Notes: generated by a model from the sequence alone, not told the origin. A stretch of 64,000 nucleotides of DNA from Pelomonas sp. CA6 (GCF_022549225.1 NZ_JAKZFD010000005.1:186001-250000), one strand, 5' to 3'. Positions 9,435 to 17,824 are shown, counted from the stretch's first letter. A program made the numbers and translations.

Positions 9435-9492
9435 GATGTCGGGAGGAGCCCCCAAAGGCTCCGGGATGCGGCCGCGAGGCCGGAACGGGATC

Positions 9493-9816
9493 TCAGCGGA
9501 TCAGCTCGTTCAGCTTGCCGGTGCGGTCTTTCCACTCGTCGGCGTCGGGCAGCGGGGACTTGCGCTTGGTGATACTGGGCCACTTCTTCGCCAGGTCCGC
9601 GTTGATCTTGGTCATGTGCTGCTGATCGCCCGGCACGTCTTCCTCGGGCATGATGGCGTTGACCGGGCACTCGGGGATGCAGACCGCACAGTCGATGCAC
9701 TCATCCGGGTCGATGGCCAGGAAGTTGGGGCCTTCGCGGAAGCAGTCGACGGGGCAGACGTCGACGCAGTCGGTGTATTTGCAGCGGATGCAGGCTTCGG
9801 TGACGACGTGGGTCAT
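9493..9816 (-). CDS. fdxA: 7Fe ferredoxin FdxA (3Fe-4S/4Fe-4S)
   Basis: A 107-residue soluble electron carrier of the Azotobacter FdI type. The N-terminus [17 protein letters not shown] with VCPVDC, then [18 protein letters not shown], supplies the cysteines for a 3Fe-4S and a 4Fe-4S cluster. The C-terminal extension of about 50 residues ([17 protein letters not shown]) is typical of FdxA. It is followed 58 bp later by the ferredoxin-NADP reductase and lies downstream of the sulfate assimilation operon. A role as electron donor to CysI is plausible from context only. Confidence 0.93.
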   Translation of the reverse strand: MTHVVTEACIRCKYTDCVDVCPVDCFREGPNFLAIDPDECIDCAVCIPECPVNAIMPEEDVPGDQQHMTKINADLAKKWPSITKRKSPLPDADEWKDRTGKLNELIR

Positions 9817-9909
9817 GGAGCGGCTCTTGTGGTGAGGGGGGCCCGTGGGAATCGGCGCGCAACCCGCTCCGACCTCCGGAGCAGCGTCTGCGTCGATGAC
9901 AAACGGGGA

Positions 9910-9915
9910 ATTTTA
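9910..9915 (-). promoter_or_regulatory. Candidate -10 box for fdxA
   Basis: TAAAAT on the minus strand gives a leader of roughly 87 nt, which includes a small hairpin (GCTCCG/CGGAGC, loop 5). No convincing -35 lies 17 bp upstream. Low confidence. Confidence 0.35.
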
Positions 9916-9973
9916 ATCGTTCAGGGTTTGTGCCAGGGTTTGAGTCCGGTCAACCAAGGGGCTTTGCGCCAGC

Positions 9974-10741
9974 TCAAGGAGTGCGTGGGTCGGCGGGGAT
10001 GCGGTCCAGGTCGGGGGCGGAGGCTGGCAGGCTGCTCTGCGGCACGGCGGGCCGGGCGCCCGCGCCCACAATGACCACGGTCGGACGGTCACGGTGCAGC
10101 AGCGACGCGCTGGCCAGCTGGTCCAGGCGATGCTCGCTGGCGCGTGCATCGGCGCAGGCCGCGCGCGACACCACGCTGACCGCGCTGTCGGCCGGCCAGC
10201 CCGCCTCCAGCAGCTGGCGCTGCAGCGCGGCGAGCTGTCGGCCGGCCATGTAGAAGACCTCGGTGTCGGCCTTGGGGCCGGGGCTGCCGGGCAACTCGAA
10301 TTCGCGGGTCATCGCGGTGCAGAGGCTGACGCTGCGTCCCTGGCCGCGGCGCGTCAGCGGCCGCCGGGTCTGCGCGGCGGCGGCCAGCGCGGCGGTGACG
10401 CCGGGCACGACCTCGCAGTCAATGCCGGCCTCGTGCAGCACCCGCAATTCCTCTTCAAGGCGGCCGAACACGCTGGCATCGCCGCCCTTGAGGCGCACGA
10501 CCAGCGCATGCTGCCCGGCCTCGCGCACGAGCGCGGCATTGATCGCGGTCTGCGCGGTCGAGTGGCAGAAGCCCCGCTTGCCCACGTCCACCCAGCGCGC
10601 CTGCGGCGCGAGTTCGCGCAGGCCGGGGTCGATCAGCGCGTCGGCCAGCACCACCTCGGCCTGGCCCAGCAGCCGCGCGCCGCGCAGCGTGATCAGGTCG
10701 GCCGCACCGGGGCCGGCGCTGACGAAGGCGACGCGTCCCAT
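9974..10741 (-). CDS. cobA: Uroporphyrinogen-III C-methyltransferase (SUMT)
   Basis: Methylates uroporphyrinogen III twice with SAM to precorrin-2, the committed step to siroheme, the cofactor of sulfite reductase. 255 residues. Seen: SAGPGAADLITLRGARLL at the N-terminus, DALIDP, GKRGF (family GKR), VRLKGGDASVFGR, EVVPGVTAALAAAA and the TVVIVGAGA end. A Pro/Asp-rich tail of about 25 residues follows the domain. It lacks the CysG dehydrogenase/ferrochelatase half, so siroheme must be finished by an enzyme encoded elsewhere. It is the last gene of the cys operon, 12 bp after cysN, which makes supply of siroheme to CysI the obvious job. Confidence 0.93.
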   Translation of the reverse strand: MGRVAFVSAGPGAADLITLRGARLLGQAEVVLADALIDPGLRELAPQARWVDVGKRGFCHSTAQTAINAALVREAGQHALVVRLKGGDASVFGRLEEELRVLHEAGIDCEVVPGVTAALAAAAQTRRPLTRRGQGRSVSLCTAMTREFELPGSPGPKADTEVFYMAGRQLAALQRQLLEAGWPADSAVSVVSRAACADARASEHRLDQLASASLLHRDRPTVVIVGAGARPAVPQSSLPASAPDLDRIPADPRTP

Positions 10742-10753
10742 GGCGGGCCTGGG

Positions 10754-12058
10754 TCAGCGCACCAGCAGCGCGCCGCTGGTGCGGTTGCTGCTCGGGTCGA
10801 CGACGATCAGCGCGCCGCCGACGCGGTTGTCCGCATAGGGCTGCAGCGGCAGTTCGGCCTGCAGCTCGACGAGCACATGGCCGATCTCGTTGACCGACAG
10901 CTCATGGGCCTCGGCCTCGGCCAGGGTCTGCACGTCCAGCCGGTGCGCGATCTCGACGATGCGCGCCTGCACCCAGCGGTTGCCATGGCGCACCCAGTAT
11001 TTGCGGCCGAGCACGGCGGGCTCGGTGTCCAGCCAGGCCAGCGTGGCCTCGAAGCTGCGGCGCGGCTGCGCGGCACCGGGGGTGACGATCCAGTCGCCGC
11101 GCGAGACGTCGATCTGTCGGTCCAGCAGCACGCCGACCGATTCGCCGGCCAGGCCGTGGCCGACCGTTTCGCCGGCGCGGCGCAGCTCGGCGACCATGCC
11201 TTGTTGCCCGCTGGGCAGGATCTGCACGGTGTCACCCACGCTGACCTGGCCCTGGGCCACGCGGCCCCACAGCGTGCGCGGCTGGTTGCCGGTGCCTTCG
11301 CCTTCGCGGGCCACGTACTGCACGGGGATGCGCAGCTGGCCTTCGACGGTTTCCTGCACCGTGGGCAGGGCCTCGAGTACCTGCAGCAGCGACGGCCCCT
11401 CGTACCAGTCGGCCTGCAGCGGCTGGGTGACGTTGTCGCCGCGCAGCGCCGAGACCGGCACGATGGCGGTGACCGCGATGCCCGCCGCCTCCGCGAAGGC
11501 GCGCAGCGCCGCGCCGACCTTGGCGAAGGCCTCGCCGGGTCGGGCCGCGGCGTCGATCTTGTTGACCGCGAACACGATGGAGGGCACGCGCAGCAGATGC
11601 GCCAGCAGGCTATGGCGGCGGGTCTGCGGCAGCAGCGCGACCACGTCGGCGTCCAGGTCCAGCTTGGTCACGTCGACCAGCACCACGGCGGCGTCGCTGC
11701 CAGCGGCGGCGGTCACCATGTTGCGCGTGTACTGCTCATGGCCGGGCGCGTCGGCGATGATGAACTTGCGCGTCTTGGTCGCGAAGTAGCGGTAGGCCAC
11801 GTCAATGGTGATGCCTTGCTCGCGCTCGGCCTCCAGGCCGTCGGTCAGCAGCGACAGGTCGATGGGCTGGCCGGCGGCGCGGCGCTCCAGCGTGTCCAGC
11901 TGGTCGGCCAGGATGGCGCGGCTGTCGTAGAGCAGGCGGCCGATCAGCGTGCTCTTGCCGTCGTCCACGCTGCCCGCGGTGAGGAAGCGCAGCGCGCGGT
12001 GCGTGGTGTCCAGGTCCTGCTGGTGGACGGTGGTGTCGTGCTTGGGGACTGCGCTCAT
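10754..12058 (-). CDS. cysN: Sulfate adenylyltransferase subunit 1, GTPase
   Basis: GTP-hydrolysing subunit of the heterodimeric ATP sulfurylase that makes APS from sulfate and ATP. 434 residues. G-motifs: GSVDDGKSTLIGRLLYDSR (P-loop, near residue 32), the switch region with GITIDVAYRYF, DAPGHEQYTRNM, and AVNKIDAA. EF-Tu-like beta-barrel domains II and III follow. The length shows there is no fused CysC (APS kinase) domain, consistent with the APS-type reductase in this operon. It begins 2 bp after cysD. Confidence 0.95.
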   Translation of the reverse strand: MSAVPKHDTTVHQQDLDTTHRALRFLTAGSVDDGKSTLIGRLLYDSRAILADQLDTLERRAAGQPIDLSLLTDGLEAEREQGITIDVAYRYFATKTRKFIIADAPGHEQYTRNMVTAAAGSDAAVVLVDVTKLDLDADVVALLPQTRRHSLLAHLLRVPSIVFAVNKIDAAARPGEAFAKVGAALRAFAEAAGIAVTAIVPVSALRGDNVTQPLQADWYEGPSLLQVLEALPTVQETVEGQLRIPVQYVAREGEGTGNQPRTLWGRVAQGQVSVGDTVQILPSGQQGMVAELRRAGETVGHGLAGESVGVLLDRQIDVSRGDWIVTPGAAQPRRSFEATLAWLDTEPAVLGRKYWVRHGNRWVQARIVEIAHRLDVQTLAEAEAHELSVNEIGHVLVELQAELPLQPYADNRVGGALIVVDPSSNRTSGALLVR

Positions 12059-12060
12059 GG

Positions 12061-13020
12061 TCAGAAATAGCCTTCCTTCTTGCGTCGCTCCATCGAGGCC
12101 TCGGAGCTGCGGTCGTCCATGCGGGTGGCGCCGCGCTCGCTGATGGTGACGGTCAGCGTCTCGGCGACGATCTCGGCCGCGCTGGCGGCCGCGCTTTCCA
12201 CCGGGCAGGTGCAGGTCATGTCGCCGACGGTGCGGAAGCGCACGGTGGCGGAGTCCACCGTTTCGCCCGCCTCGGGCGGCGTGACCTCGGTCAGCGGCAC
12301 CAGCAGGCCCTTGCGGCGGATGACCGGGCGTTCATGCGCGTAGTACAGGCTGGGCAGTGGGATGTTCTCGCGCGCGATGTACAGCCACACGTCCAGCTCG
12401 GTCCAGTTGCTGATCGGGAAGGCGCGGAAGTGCTCGCCGGGGCGGATGCGGGTGTTGAACAGATTCCACAACTCGGGGCGCTGCTCCTTGGGCTGCCATT
12501 GGCCGAAGCTGTCGCGGTGGCTGAAGATGCGCTCCTTGGCGCGCGCCTTTTCCTCGTCGCGGCGGGCGCCGCCGATCAGCACGTCGAAGCGGTGCTCCTC
12601 GATGGTCTCCAGCAGCGTCACGGTCTGGTGGCCGTTGCGCGATTCCAGCGGATGGGCGAGGCGCACCGTGCCCTTGGCGATCGAGTCTTCCAGATGGCCC
12701 ACGATCAGTCGTTCGCCCATCTCGGCGACGCGGCGGTCGCGGAACTCGATCACTTCGGGGAAGTTGTGGCCGGTGTCCACATGGACCAGCGGGAAGGGCA
12801 GCCTGCCGCTGAAATCATGGCCGGCGATCCGGCGCTTGAAGGCCTTCTCGGCCAGGCGCAGCACGACGCAGGAGTCCTTGCCACCCGAGAACAGCAGGGC
12901 GGGGCGCTCGAACGCGGCGGCGACCTCGCGCAGGATGAAGATGGCCTCTTCCTCGAGGTGGTCCAGGTGGCGGTGGTCCGCCAGCGGCAGCAGGTGTTCC
13001 AGGTTCACGGGGGCGTTCAT
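12061..13020 (-). CDS. cysD: Sulfate adenylyltransferase subunit 2
   Basis: Catalytic ATP-binding subunit of ATP sulfurylase, partner of CysN. 319 residues from ATG 13020 (MNAPVNLEHLLPL); a much longer upstream reading frame in the same phase lies over cysH and is rejected. The PP-loop LFSGGKDSCVVL is near residue 45. Later family segments include FPLVHVDTGHNFPEVIEFRD, GGARRDEEKARAKER, NWTELDVWLYIARENIPLPSLY and a C-terminal RMDDRSSEASMERRKKEGYF. It overlaps cysH by 4 bp (ATGA), showing translational coupling. Confidence 0.95.
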   Translation of the reverse strand: MNAPVNLEHLLPLADHRHLDHLEEEAIFILREVAAAFERPALLFSGGKDSCVVLRLAEKAFKRRIAGHDFSGRLPFPLVHVDTGHNFPEVIEFRDRRVAEMGERLIVGHLEDSIAKGTVRLAHPLESRNGHQTVTLLETIEEHRFDVLIGGARRDEEKARAKERIFSHRDSFGQWQPKEQRPELWNLFNTRIRPGEHFRAFPISNWTELDVWLYIARENIPLPSLYYAHERPVIRRKGLLVPLTEVTPPEAGETVDSATVRFRTVGDMTCTCPVESAAASAAEIVAETLTVTISERGATRMDDRSSEASMERRKKEGYF

Positions 13021-13823
13021 GCCGGGGCTCCGGAGTTCGCTTGGGAGGGGGACGGTTCGTGGCGCGTGGCGTGCAGGCCGCATTCCTTGGCGGAGTCTTC
13101 CCACCACCAGCGGCCGGCGCGGAAGTCCTCGCCGACGGCGATGGCGCGCGTGCACGGGGCGCAGCCGATGCTGGGCATGAACTGGTCGTGCAGCGGGTTG
13201 GTGGGCACCCCGTGCTGTTGCACGTAGTACCACACGTCGGCCCAGCTCCAGTCGGCCAGCACGTTGAGCTTGCTGCGGCCCTGGCCGTCGGGTTCGCTGA
13301 AGGGCACGTCGGCGCGGTTGCTGCTCTGCTCGCGGCGCAGGCCAGTAATCCAGGCACTGCGTCCGGCCAGCATGCGCGACAGCGGCTCCAGCTTGCGCAG
13401 CGCGCAGCATTCCTTGCGCAGCGCGACGCTTTCGTACATGGGGTTCTCGCCGTGCGCGCGCACGAAGCGGATCACCTGTTCCTGGGGCGGCGCGAAGACC
13501 TCGACCGCCAGGCCGTAGCGCGCCTCGAGGCGCGGGATCAGCGCCAGCGTTTCGGCATGCAGCCGGCCGGTGTCCAGCGTGGCGACCGCGACGGGCAGCC
13601 GGTGGCGCGCGATCAGGTCGGTGATCACCATGTCCTCGACGCCCAGCGAGGTGCTCTGCACCAGGCCGGCGCCGAAGTCCTGGACGGCCTGCTTCAGCAG
13701 GGCCACGGTGTGCGCCACGCGGACCTCATGGCCGGCCGTGTGGCGCGCGTAGAGGCCGATGGCGGAACCGGCGCCAACGCCGGGCAGTGCGGAGGCCAGC
13801 GGCAGCGCGGAGGCGGCCGTCAT
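13017..13823 (-). CDS. cysH: Phosphoadenylyl/adenylyl-sulfate reductase, APS type
   Basis: Reduces activated sulfate to sulfite with thioredoxin or glutathione. 268 residues from ATG 13823. Motifs: STSLGVEDMVITDLI (PP-loop-like), ATLDTGRLHAETL, ECCALRKLEPL, ITGLRREQSSNRA and PSIGCAPCTRAI, ending with CGLH. The paired cysteines in ECC and CAPC are those that bind a 4Fe-4S cluster in APS-using reductases, so the substrate is inferred to be APS rather than PAPS; this agrees with the absence of an APS kinase. It overlaps the DUF934 gene upstream and cysD downstream by 4 bp each. Confidence 0.94.
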   Translation of the reverse strand: MTAASALPLASALPGVGAGSAIGLYARHTAGHEVRVAHTVALLKQAVQDFGAGLVQSTSLGVEDMVITDLIARHRLPVAVATLDTGRLHAETLALIPRLEARYGLAVEVFAPPQEQVIRFVRAHGENPMYESVALRKECCALRKLEPLSRMLAGRSAWITGLRREQSSNRADVPFSEPDGQGRSKLNVLADWSWADVWYYVQQHGVPTNPLHDQFMPSIGCAPCTRAIAVGEDFRAGRWWWEDSAKECGLHATRHEPSPSQANSGAPA

Positions 13824-14308
13824 GCGGCATCCCGGGCGAACAGCGGGCGCGGCTGCAGCACGTCGCCCTGGTAGTGGGCGGGGAAGAAGGCGAGCGCGCG
13901 CTGCGCGGCGTCCAGGCTCTGGTCGTGGCGCAACTGTGCGGCGTCGACGCCGCAACGCTGCAGCAGCGGCAGCATGTCGACCAGCACCTCGCCGGTGGCG
14001 CGGAGTTCGCCGCGGAAGCGGTAGCGGCCGCGCAGCAGCCGCGCCTGGCTGTAGGCGCGGCCATCGACCCACTTGGGGAACTGCAGCACCACCAGCTGCA
14101 GTCGCGGCAGGTCCTCGGCCAGGGTCTCGACGTCGGCGTCGTTGGGCAGGATCACGCCGGTGGCCAGCTCGGCCGGCCAGGTGTCGCGCACCGCATGCCA
14201 TTGCTCCAACGTCAGCAGCTTGTGGTCGGCGGCGGCCGGGTGGGGCTGGGGCCCGTCTTCGCCGGCGCAGGTGTGCCAGGGGTCCTGGGCTTTGGAGATG
14301 AATTTCAT
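13820..14308 (-). CDS. DUF934 family protein, sulfite reductase-associated
   Basis: A 162-residue cytoplasmic protein of the DUF934 family, regularly found beside cysI in bacteria that lack the flavoprotein CysJ. Segments typical of the family are GVILPNDADVETLAEDLPRL, VVLQFPKWVDGRAYSQARLLR, YRFRGELRATGEVLVDML and LLQRCGVDAAQL. It has no cofactor-binding motif that I can identify. Sandwiched between cysI (19 bp upstream) and cysH (4-bp overlap), it very likely assists sulfite reduction; the precise job is not established in what I can see. Confidence 0.9.
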   Translation of the reverse strand: MKFISKAQDPWHTCAGEDGPQPHPAAADHKLLTLEQWHAVRDTWPAELATGVILPNDADVETLAEDLPRLQLVVLQFPKWVDGRAYSQARLLRGRYRFRGELRATGEVLVDMLPLLQRCGVDAAQLRHDQSLDAAQRALAFFPAHYQGDVLQPRPLFARDAA

Positions 14309-14327
14309 CGCGGAGCTCCGGCGGTGT

Positions 14328-16049
14328 TCAGTGGGCCACGGCGGCGCCGTCCTTGGCGCTGTCGCGGGCGGCGGTGGTGCGGCGGATGGCGTTCGCGGCC
14401 TGCTTGAAGGGCTCCAGGCCCACGCGGCGCACGGTCTCGACGAAGCGCTCGCCGGGCTGGCGCTCGCGGCGGTAGGTGGCGATCACGGCTTCCACCGCGT
14501 CGGCGGCCTCGTCCGCCGCGAACGATGGGCCGATCACCTTGCCCGGCACGGCGCCGCCGGACAGCGTCGAGCCGTCGGAGCCGCCCAGCGTGATCTGGTA
14601 CCACTCGCTGCCGTCCTTGTCGACGCCGAGGATGCCGATGTGGCCGCTGTGGTGGTGGCCGCAGGAGTTGATGCAGCCGCTGATATGCAGGTCGATGTCG
14701 CCGATGTCCCAGAGCTCGTCCAGGTCCTGGAAGCGCTCGGTGATCTCGGCCGCCACCGGGATGGAGCGGGCGTTGGCCAGCGCGCAGAAGTCACCGCCCG
14801 GGCAGGTGATCATGTCGGTCAGCAGGCCGATGTTGGGCGTGGCAAAGCCCTGCGCCTTGGCGGCTTCGTGCAGCGCGGGCAGGTCGGCCTCGCGCACCCA
14901 GGGCAGCAGCAGGTTCTGGTCGTGGGTGACGCGCAGCTCGCCCAGGCTGAAGCGGTCGGACAGCTCGGCGGCGGCTTCCATCTGCGTGTCGGTGGCGTCG
15001 CCCGGCGGCAGGCCCACGCGCTTGAGCGACAGCGTGACGGCGCGATAGCCGCTGACGCGGTGGGCATGGACGTTGCGTTCCAGCCAGCGGCGGTAGGCAC
15101 CCTGCGCCCCGGCGAAGAGGTCGCCGCCGGCCACGGGCGTCACGCCCGCCGGCTGCACGAAGCTGGCGGCGACGCGAGCCAGTTCCGCCTCGGGAATGAT
15201 CTGTTCATGGCCGCCCAGGTCGTCGGCGAGGATGTGGCGGTACTCGGCGTTGACGGCGTCGAAGAACTTCTGCCCCTCGGCCTTCACGAGGATCTTGATG
15301 CGTGCCTTGTAGAGGTTGTCGCGCCGGCCGTAGCGGTTGTAGACGCGGACGATGGCCTCCAGATAGACCAGGATGTGCTGCCAGGGCACGAAGGCGTGGA
15401 TCTCCTGCGCGATCACCGGCGTGCGGCCCATGCCGCCGCCCACCAGCACCTGGAAGCCGACTTCGCCGGCGGCGTTCTTGCGCAGCTGCAGACCGATGTC
15501 ATGCCAGGCGATCGCGGCGCGGTCCTCGGCGGCCCCGGAGATGGCGATCTTGAACTTGCGCGGCAGGAAGGCGAACTCGGGGTGCAGCGTGCTCCATTGG
15601 CGCAGCACCTCGGCATAGGGGCGCGGGTCGACGATCTCGTCGGGCGCGATGCCGGCGGTGGCGTCGGCGGTGATGTTGCGGATGCAGTTGCCGCTGGTCT
15701 GGATGCCGTGCATGTCCGCATCGGCCAGCAGGTCCATCACATCGGCCGACCGGGTCAGCGGGATCCAGTTGTACTGGAGGTTCTGGCGCGTCGTGAAATG
15801 GCCATAGCCCTTGTCGAACTCGCGGGCAATGCGCGCCAGCTGGCGCAGCTGGCGGCTGGCCAGCACGCCGTAGGGCACGGCGACGCGCAGCATGGGCGCA
15901 TGGCGCTGGATGTACCAGCCGTTCTGCAGGCGCAGCGGGCGGAACTCGTCGTCCGACAGGCTGCCGGCCAGGTTGCGTTCCAGTTGATCACGGAACTGCG
16001 CGGCGCGGGCGCGGACGAACTGGCGGTCGAAATCGGTATAGGCGTACAT
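14328..16049 (-). CDS. cysI: Sulfite reductase hemoprotein, ferredoxin/nitrite-sulfite reductase type
   Basis: Six-electron reduction of sulfite to sulfide using siroheme and a coupled 4Fe-4S cluster. 573 residues from ATG 16049 (MYAYTDFDRQF); a 31-residue upstream extension lacks family character. Duplicated nitrite/sulfite reductase folds are present. The cluster cysteines are in CPGGDFC and SGCINSCGHHHSGHIG near the C-terminal third; TTRQNLQYNWIPL is the substrate/siroheme contact region. No cysJ is in the operon; electrons may come from FdxA and the FNR encoded 5 kb downstream. First gene of the cysI-DUF934-cysH-cysD-cysN-cobA run. Confidence 0.94.
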   Translation of the reverse strand: MYAYTDFDRQFVRARAAQFRDQLERNLAGSLSDDEFRPLRLQNGWYIQRHAPMLRVAVPYGVLASRQLRQLARIAREFDKGYGHFTTRQNLQYNWIPLTRSADVMDLLADADMHGIQTSGNCIRNITADATAGIAPDEIVDPRPYAEVLRQWSTLHPEFAFLPRKFKIAISGAAEDRAAIAWHDIGLQLRKNAAGEVGFQVLVGGGMGRTPVIAQEIHAFVPWQHILVYLEAIVRVYNRYGRRDNLYKARIKILVKAEGQKFFDAVNAEYRHILADDLGGHEQIIPEAELARVAASFVQPAGVTPVAGGDLFAGAQGAYRRWLERNVHAHRVSGYRAVTLSLKRVGLPPGDATDTQMEAAAELSDRFSLGELRVTHDQNLLLPWVREADLPALHEAAKAQGFATPNIGLLTDMITCPGGDFCALANARSIPVAAEITERFQDLDELWDIGDIDLHISGCINSCGHHHSGHIGILGVDKDGSEWYQITLGGSDGSTLSGGAVPGKVIGPSFAADEAADAVEAVIATYRRERQPGERFVETVRRVGLEPFKQAANAIRRTTAARDSAKDGAAVAH

Positions 16050-16169
16050 GGGGTGTCGGCGTGCTCCGGTCAGCAAATCCGGACGGGGCCTGCCGCAGCA
16101 ACCGACACCGCGACCGCCCCGAACTGACCGGGGAGATCGCACTGTATGAACGCTTTTTATATATGAGAA

Positions 16170-16204
16170 CTACAAAATCGTAGATTGCTTATGCCCGCAT
16201 AAGC
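16170..16204 (-). promoter_or_regulatory. Candidate operator/promoter region of the cys operon
   Basis: An AT-rich island in a GC-rich genome holds a perfect 7-bp inverted repeat GCTTATG-CCCG-CATAAGC (16187-16204) and, just downstream toward cysI, a CTAC-N6-GTAG dyad (16170-16183). A CysB-type LysR regulator is the natural candidate, but no regulator gene is nearby and the match to a CysB site is not established. Confidence 0.45.
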
Positions 16205-16222
16205 ATATGAACGGTTCTGCAA

Positions 16223-17143
16223 TCAGTCTTGCGCGAGACGTCGCAGGGCCTGGACCTGTTCCTGGATGCGTTGCGGCACCGGCTCCCGGCCGTCCAGCAT
16301 CGCGCGGATCAGCCGGGCATTGGCCTCGGGCTCGCAGTCCTCGTGCAAGGCTTGTTCCAGTGCTTCATTGGGCTGCGGGTTCAAGTCCAGCGTCTGGCCG
16401 TCGGCGAAGCCCTGCAGGTGCGCGGCGCGGCGCAGGTGGGCATAGGCTTCGCCCTCGCTGGCGCGCATCAGCAGCGCGCGGCCACCGTCGCTGCAGAGTC
16501 GCGGCAGGGCCTGGGCCATGCTGTCCAGATACTCGGGGTGCGTGACGGCCACCACGCGCACGCTGCGGCCTGGCGCGGGGTCCAGCAGCTTGGCGACGCT
16601 GTGGCTGCTGTTGCGCACGCCCATGCGGGCGCGCAGCGCCATCAGCGCGTCCAGTCCTGGGTTCAGCGCCGCCAGCGGCAGGCAGGCCAGGCGCGCGCTG
16701 GCCAGGCGCGCCTGGGCCTGGTCCAGGTCGTGGCTCAAGGGAATGTCCAGCACGGCGAACAGCTCGAAGGGGCTGATGCGGCTGTCGAAGTCATGCCGGC
16801 CGTGGATCAGCACCGGCACGCCCTCGCGCGCCAGCAGCAGCGCGACCAGCGGCATCAGATTGGCCTGCTTGCGCGCGCCGTTGAAGCTGGGCAGCAGCAC
16901 CAGGCGCGGGCCCGCCGGTGGCGCCAGCCGCGCGGTGCGCGCCTGCATCGCATCGACCAGGCCCAGCAGCTCCTCGGCGCTCTCGCCCTTGATGCGCCAG
17001 GCGATCAGCATCGCGCCCAACTCCAGCTCGGGCACGCGGCCGTCCAGCATCGCGCCGTAGAGCTGCGCGGCCTGGTCGCGCTCCAGGTCGCGTGCACCGC
17101 GTCGACCGCGGCCTATGTCTTTGATCCAGCGGGCGTAGTCCAT
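16223..17143 (-). CDS. ybiB: YbiB/TrpD2-like nucleic-acid-binding protein
   Basis: A 306-residue protein with the anthranilate phosphoribosyltransferase fold but belonging to the YbiB (TrpD2) branch, which binds nucleic acids rather than making tryptophan. Starts MDYARWIKDIGRGRRGARDL; contains LGAMLIAWRIKGESAEELLGL, LLPSFNGARKQANLMPLVALLL, LIHGRHDFDSRISPFELF, MGVRNSSHSVAKLLDP and VTHPEYLDSM. The glycine-rich PRPP loop of true TrpD (GTGGD) is replaced by LPSFNGARK, consistent with loss of transferase activity. A -10 hexamer TACACT lies 6 bp before its ATG. It lies 173 bp upstream of cysI on the same strand, and its own transcript may start leaderless. Confidence 0.87.
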   Translation of the reverse strand: MDYARWIKDIGRGRRGARDLERDQAAQLYGAMLDGRVPELELGAMLIAWRIKGESAEELLGLVDAMQARTARLAPPAGPRLVLLPSFNGARKQANLMPLVALLLAREGVPVLIHGRHDFDSRISPFELFAVLDIPLSHDLDQAQARLASARLACLPLAALNPGLDALMALRARMGVRNSSHSVAKLLDPAPGRSVRVVAVTHPEYLDSMAQALPRLCSDGGRALLMRASEGEAYAHLRRAAHLQGFADGQTLDLNPQPNEALEQALHEDCEPEANARLIRAMLDGREPVPQRIQEQVQALRRLAQD

Positions 17144-17149
17144 CGTGGC

Positions 17150-17155
17150 AGTGTA
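17150..17155 (-). promoter_or_regulatory. -10 hexamer placing the ybiB start at or near the ATG
   Basis: TACACT on the minus strand ends 6 bp before ATG 17143, so transcription would start on or next to the start codon. There is no Shine-Dalgarno in between. Confidence 0.5.
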
Positions 17156-17161
17156 GGGGCG

Positions 17162-17189
17162 AAAAAAAGCCGGCCCCGAGGGGCCGGCT
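17162..17189 (-). terminator. Intrinsic terminator of the first outer-membrane barrel gene
   Basis: Minus-strand stem of AGCCGGCCC/GGGCCGGCT with a 4-nt loop, followed by seven Ts (A-tract 17162-17168). It ends the transcript of the gene at 17215-17772 and lies within the region that would hold the ybiB -35. Confidence 0.88.
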
Positions 17190-17214
17190 CGCCGTGCGAT
17201 ACCGCGGAGCGGGA

Positions 17215-17772
17215 TCAGAACGCGAAGGTGGCGCCGACCGTGAAGGCCTGCACGTTGCCCTTTTCGTTCAGGCCGTTCTTGTCGAACTTGCTGCGGCTGA
17301 GGTCCAGGCCAGCGTCCAGCTTGATGGCCGGGGTCAGCGCGTAGCCCACGCCCACGCCGACGTACGGCGCGACGTTGGTGTCGGACACGGAGCCCGACAG
17401 GTTGCCCGAGCGGCCGGACAGCTTGGTCTTCATGCTGATGATGCCGCCACGCACGGTGAAGTCCACGGCTTGGCTGGCGGGGATGCGATAGGCCAGGCCC
17501 AGCGCGATGCCGGCGCTCTTGATGTCGATGGAGCCGGTGGCGTCGGAAGCCTTGGCCTTGCCGAAGCTCAGGTAGCCCAGTTCGGCGGACAGGTTGTTGC
17601 CGAAGCCGTAGCCGCCGACCAGCTTGAAGGCCGTGCCGGTCTTGTCGCAGTTGGCGACGCCGTTGCAATCCAGGTTGGTGCGGCCCACGCCCACGGCGCC
17701 GGACACGTACGCTTGGGCGCTGGCGCCAGCGGCGGCGGTGGCCAGCAGAGCGGCGACGATGATCTTGTTCAT
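17215..17772 (-). CDS. Small outer-membrane beta-barrel protein (paralogue 1)
   Basis: A 185-residue predicted 8-stranded outer-membrane barrel. A clear signal peptide (MNKIIVAALLATAAAGASAQ, cleavage after ASA) leads into alternating beta-strand sequence: AYVSGAVGVGRTNLDC, FKLVGGYGFGNNLSAELGYLSFG, ALGLAYRIPA, DFTVRGGIISMK, PYVGVGVGYAL, LDAGLDLSRSKF and a terminal GATFAF ending in Phe, the BAM recognition signal. It shares its strand pattern with the neighbour at 18196-18756, so they are tandem duplicates. Minus-strand RBS GGGAAA lies before the ATG. Function unknown. Confidence 0.85.
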   Translation of the reverse strand: MNKIIVAALLATAAAGASAQAYVSGAVGVGRTNLDCNGVANCDKTGTAFKLVGGYGFGNNLSAELGYLSFGKAKASDATGSIDIKSAGIALGLAYRIPASQAVDFTVRGGIISMKTKLSGRSGNLSGSVSDTNVAPYVGVGVGYALTPAIKLDAGLDLSRSKFDKNGLNEKGNVQAFTVGATFAF

Positions 17773-17802
17773 GGTTTGTTTCCCTATCTAGTTCGAACAA
17801 CA

Positions 17803-17824
17803 CTTCAGCCCTCGGGAGCTGAAG
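17803..17824 (-). other. 5'-leader hairpin of barrel gene 1
   Basis: CTTCAGC (17803-17809) pairs with GCTGAAG (17818-17824) around an 8-nt loop, 31 bp upstream of ATG 17772. A GTTCGAAC palindrome follows at 17791-17798. A stabilising leader stem-loop like those of other omp mRNAs is inferred. Confidence 0.45.

Noticed and set aside
12061-13410. Longer N-terminus for CysD
   Set aside because: The extra 130 residues are Arg/Ala-rich noise overlapping cysH in another frame. The ATGA overlap at 13017-13020 is the natural start.
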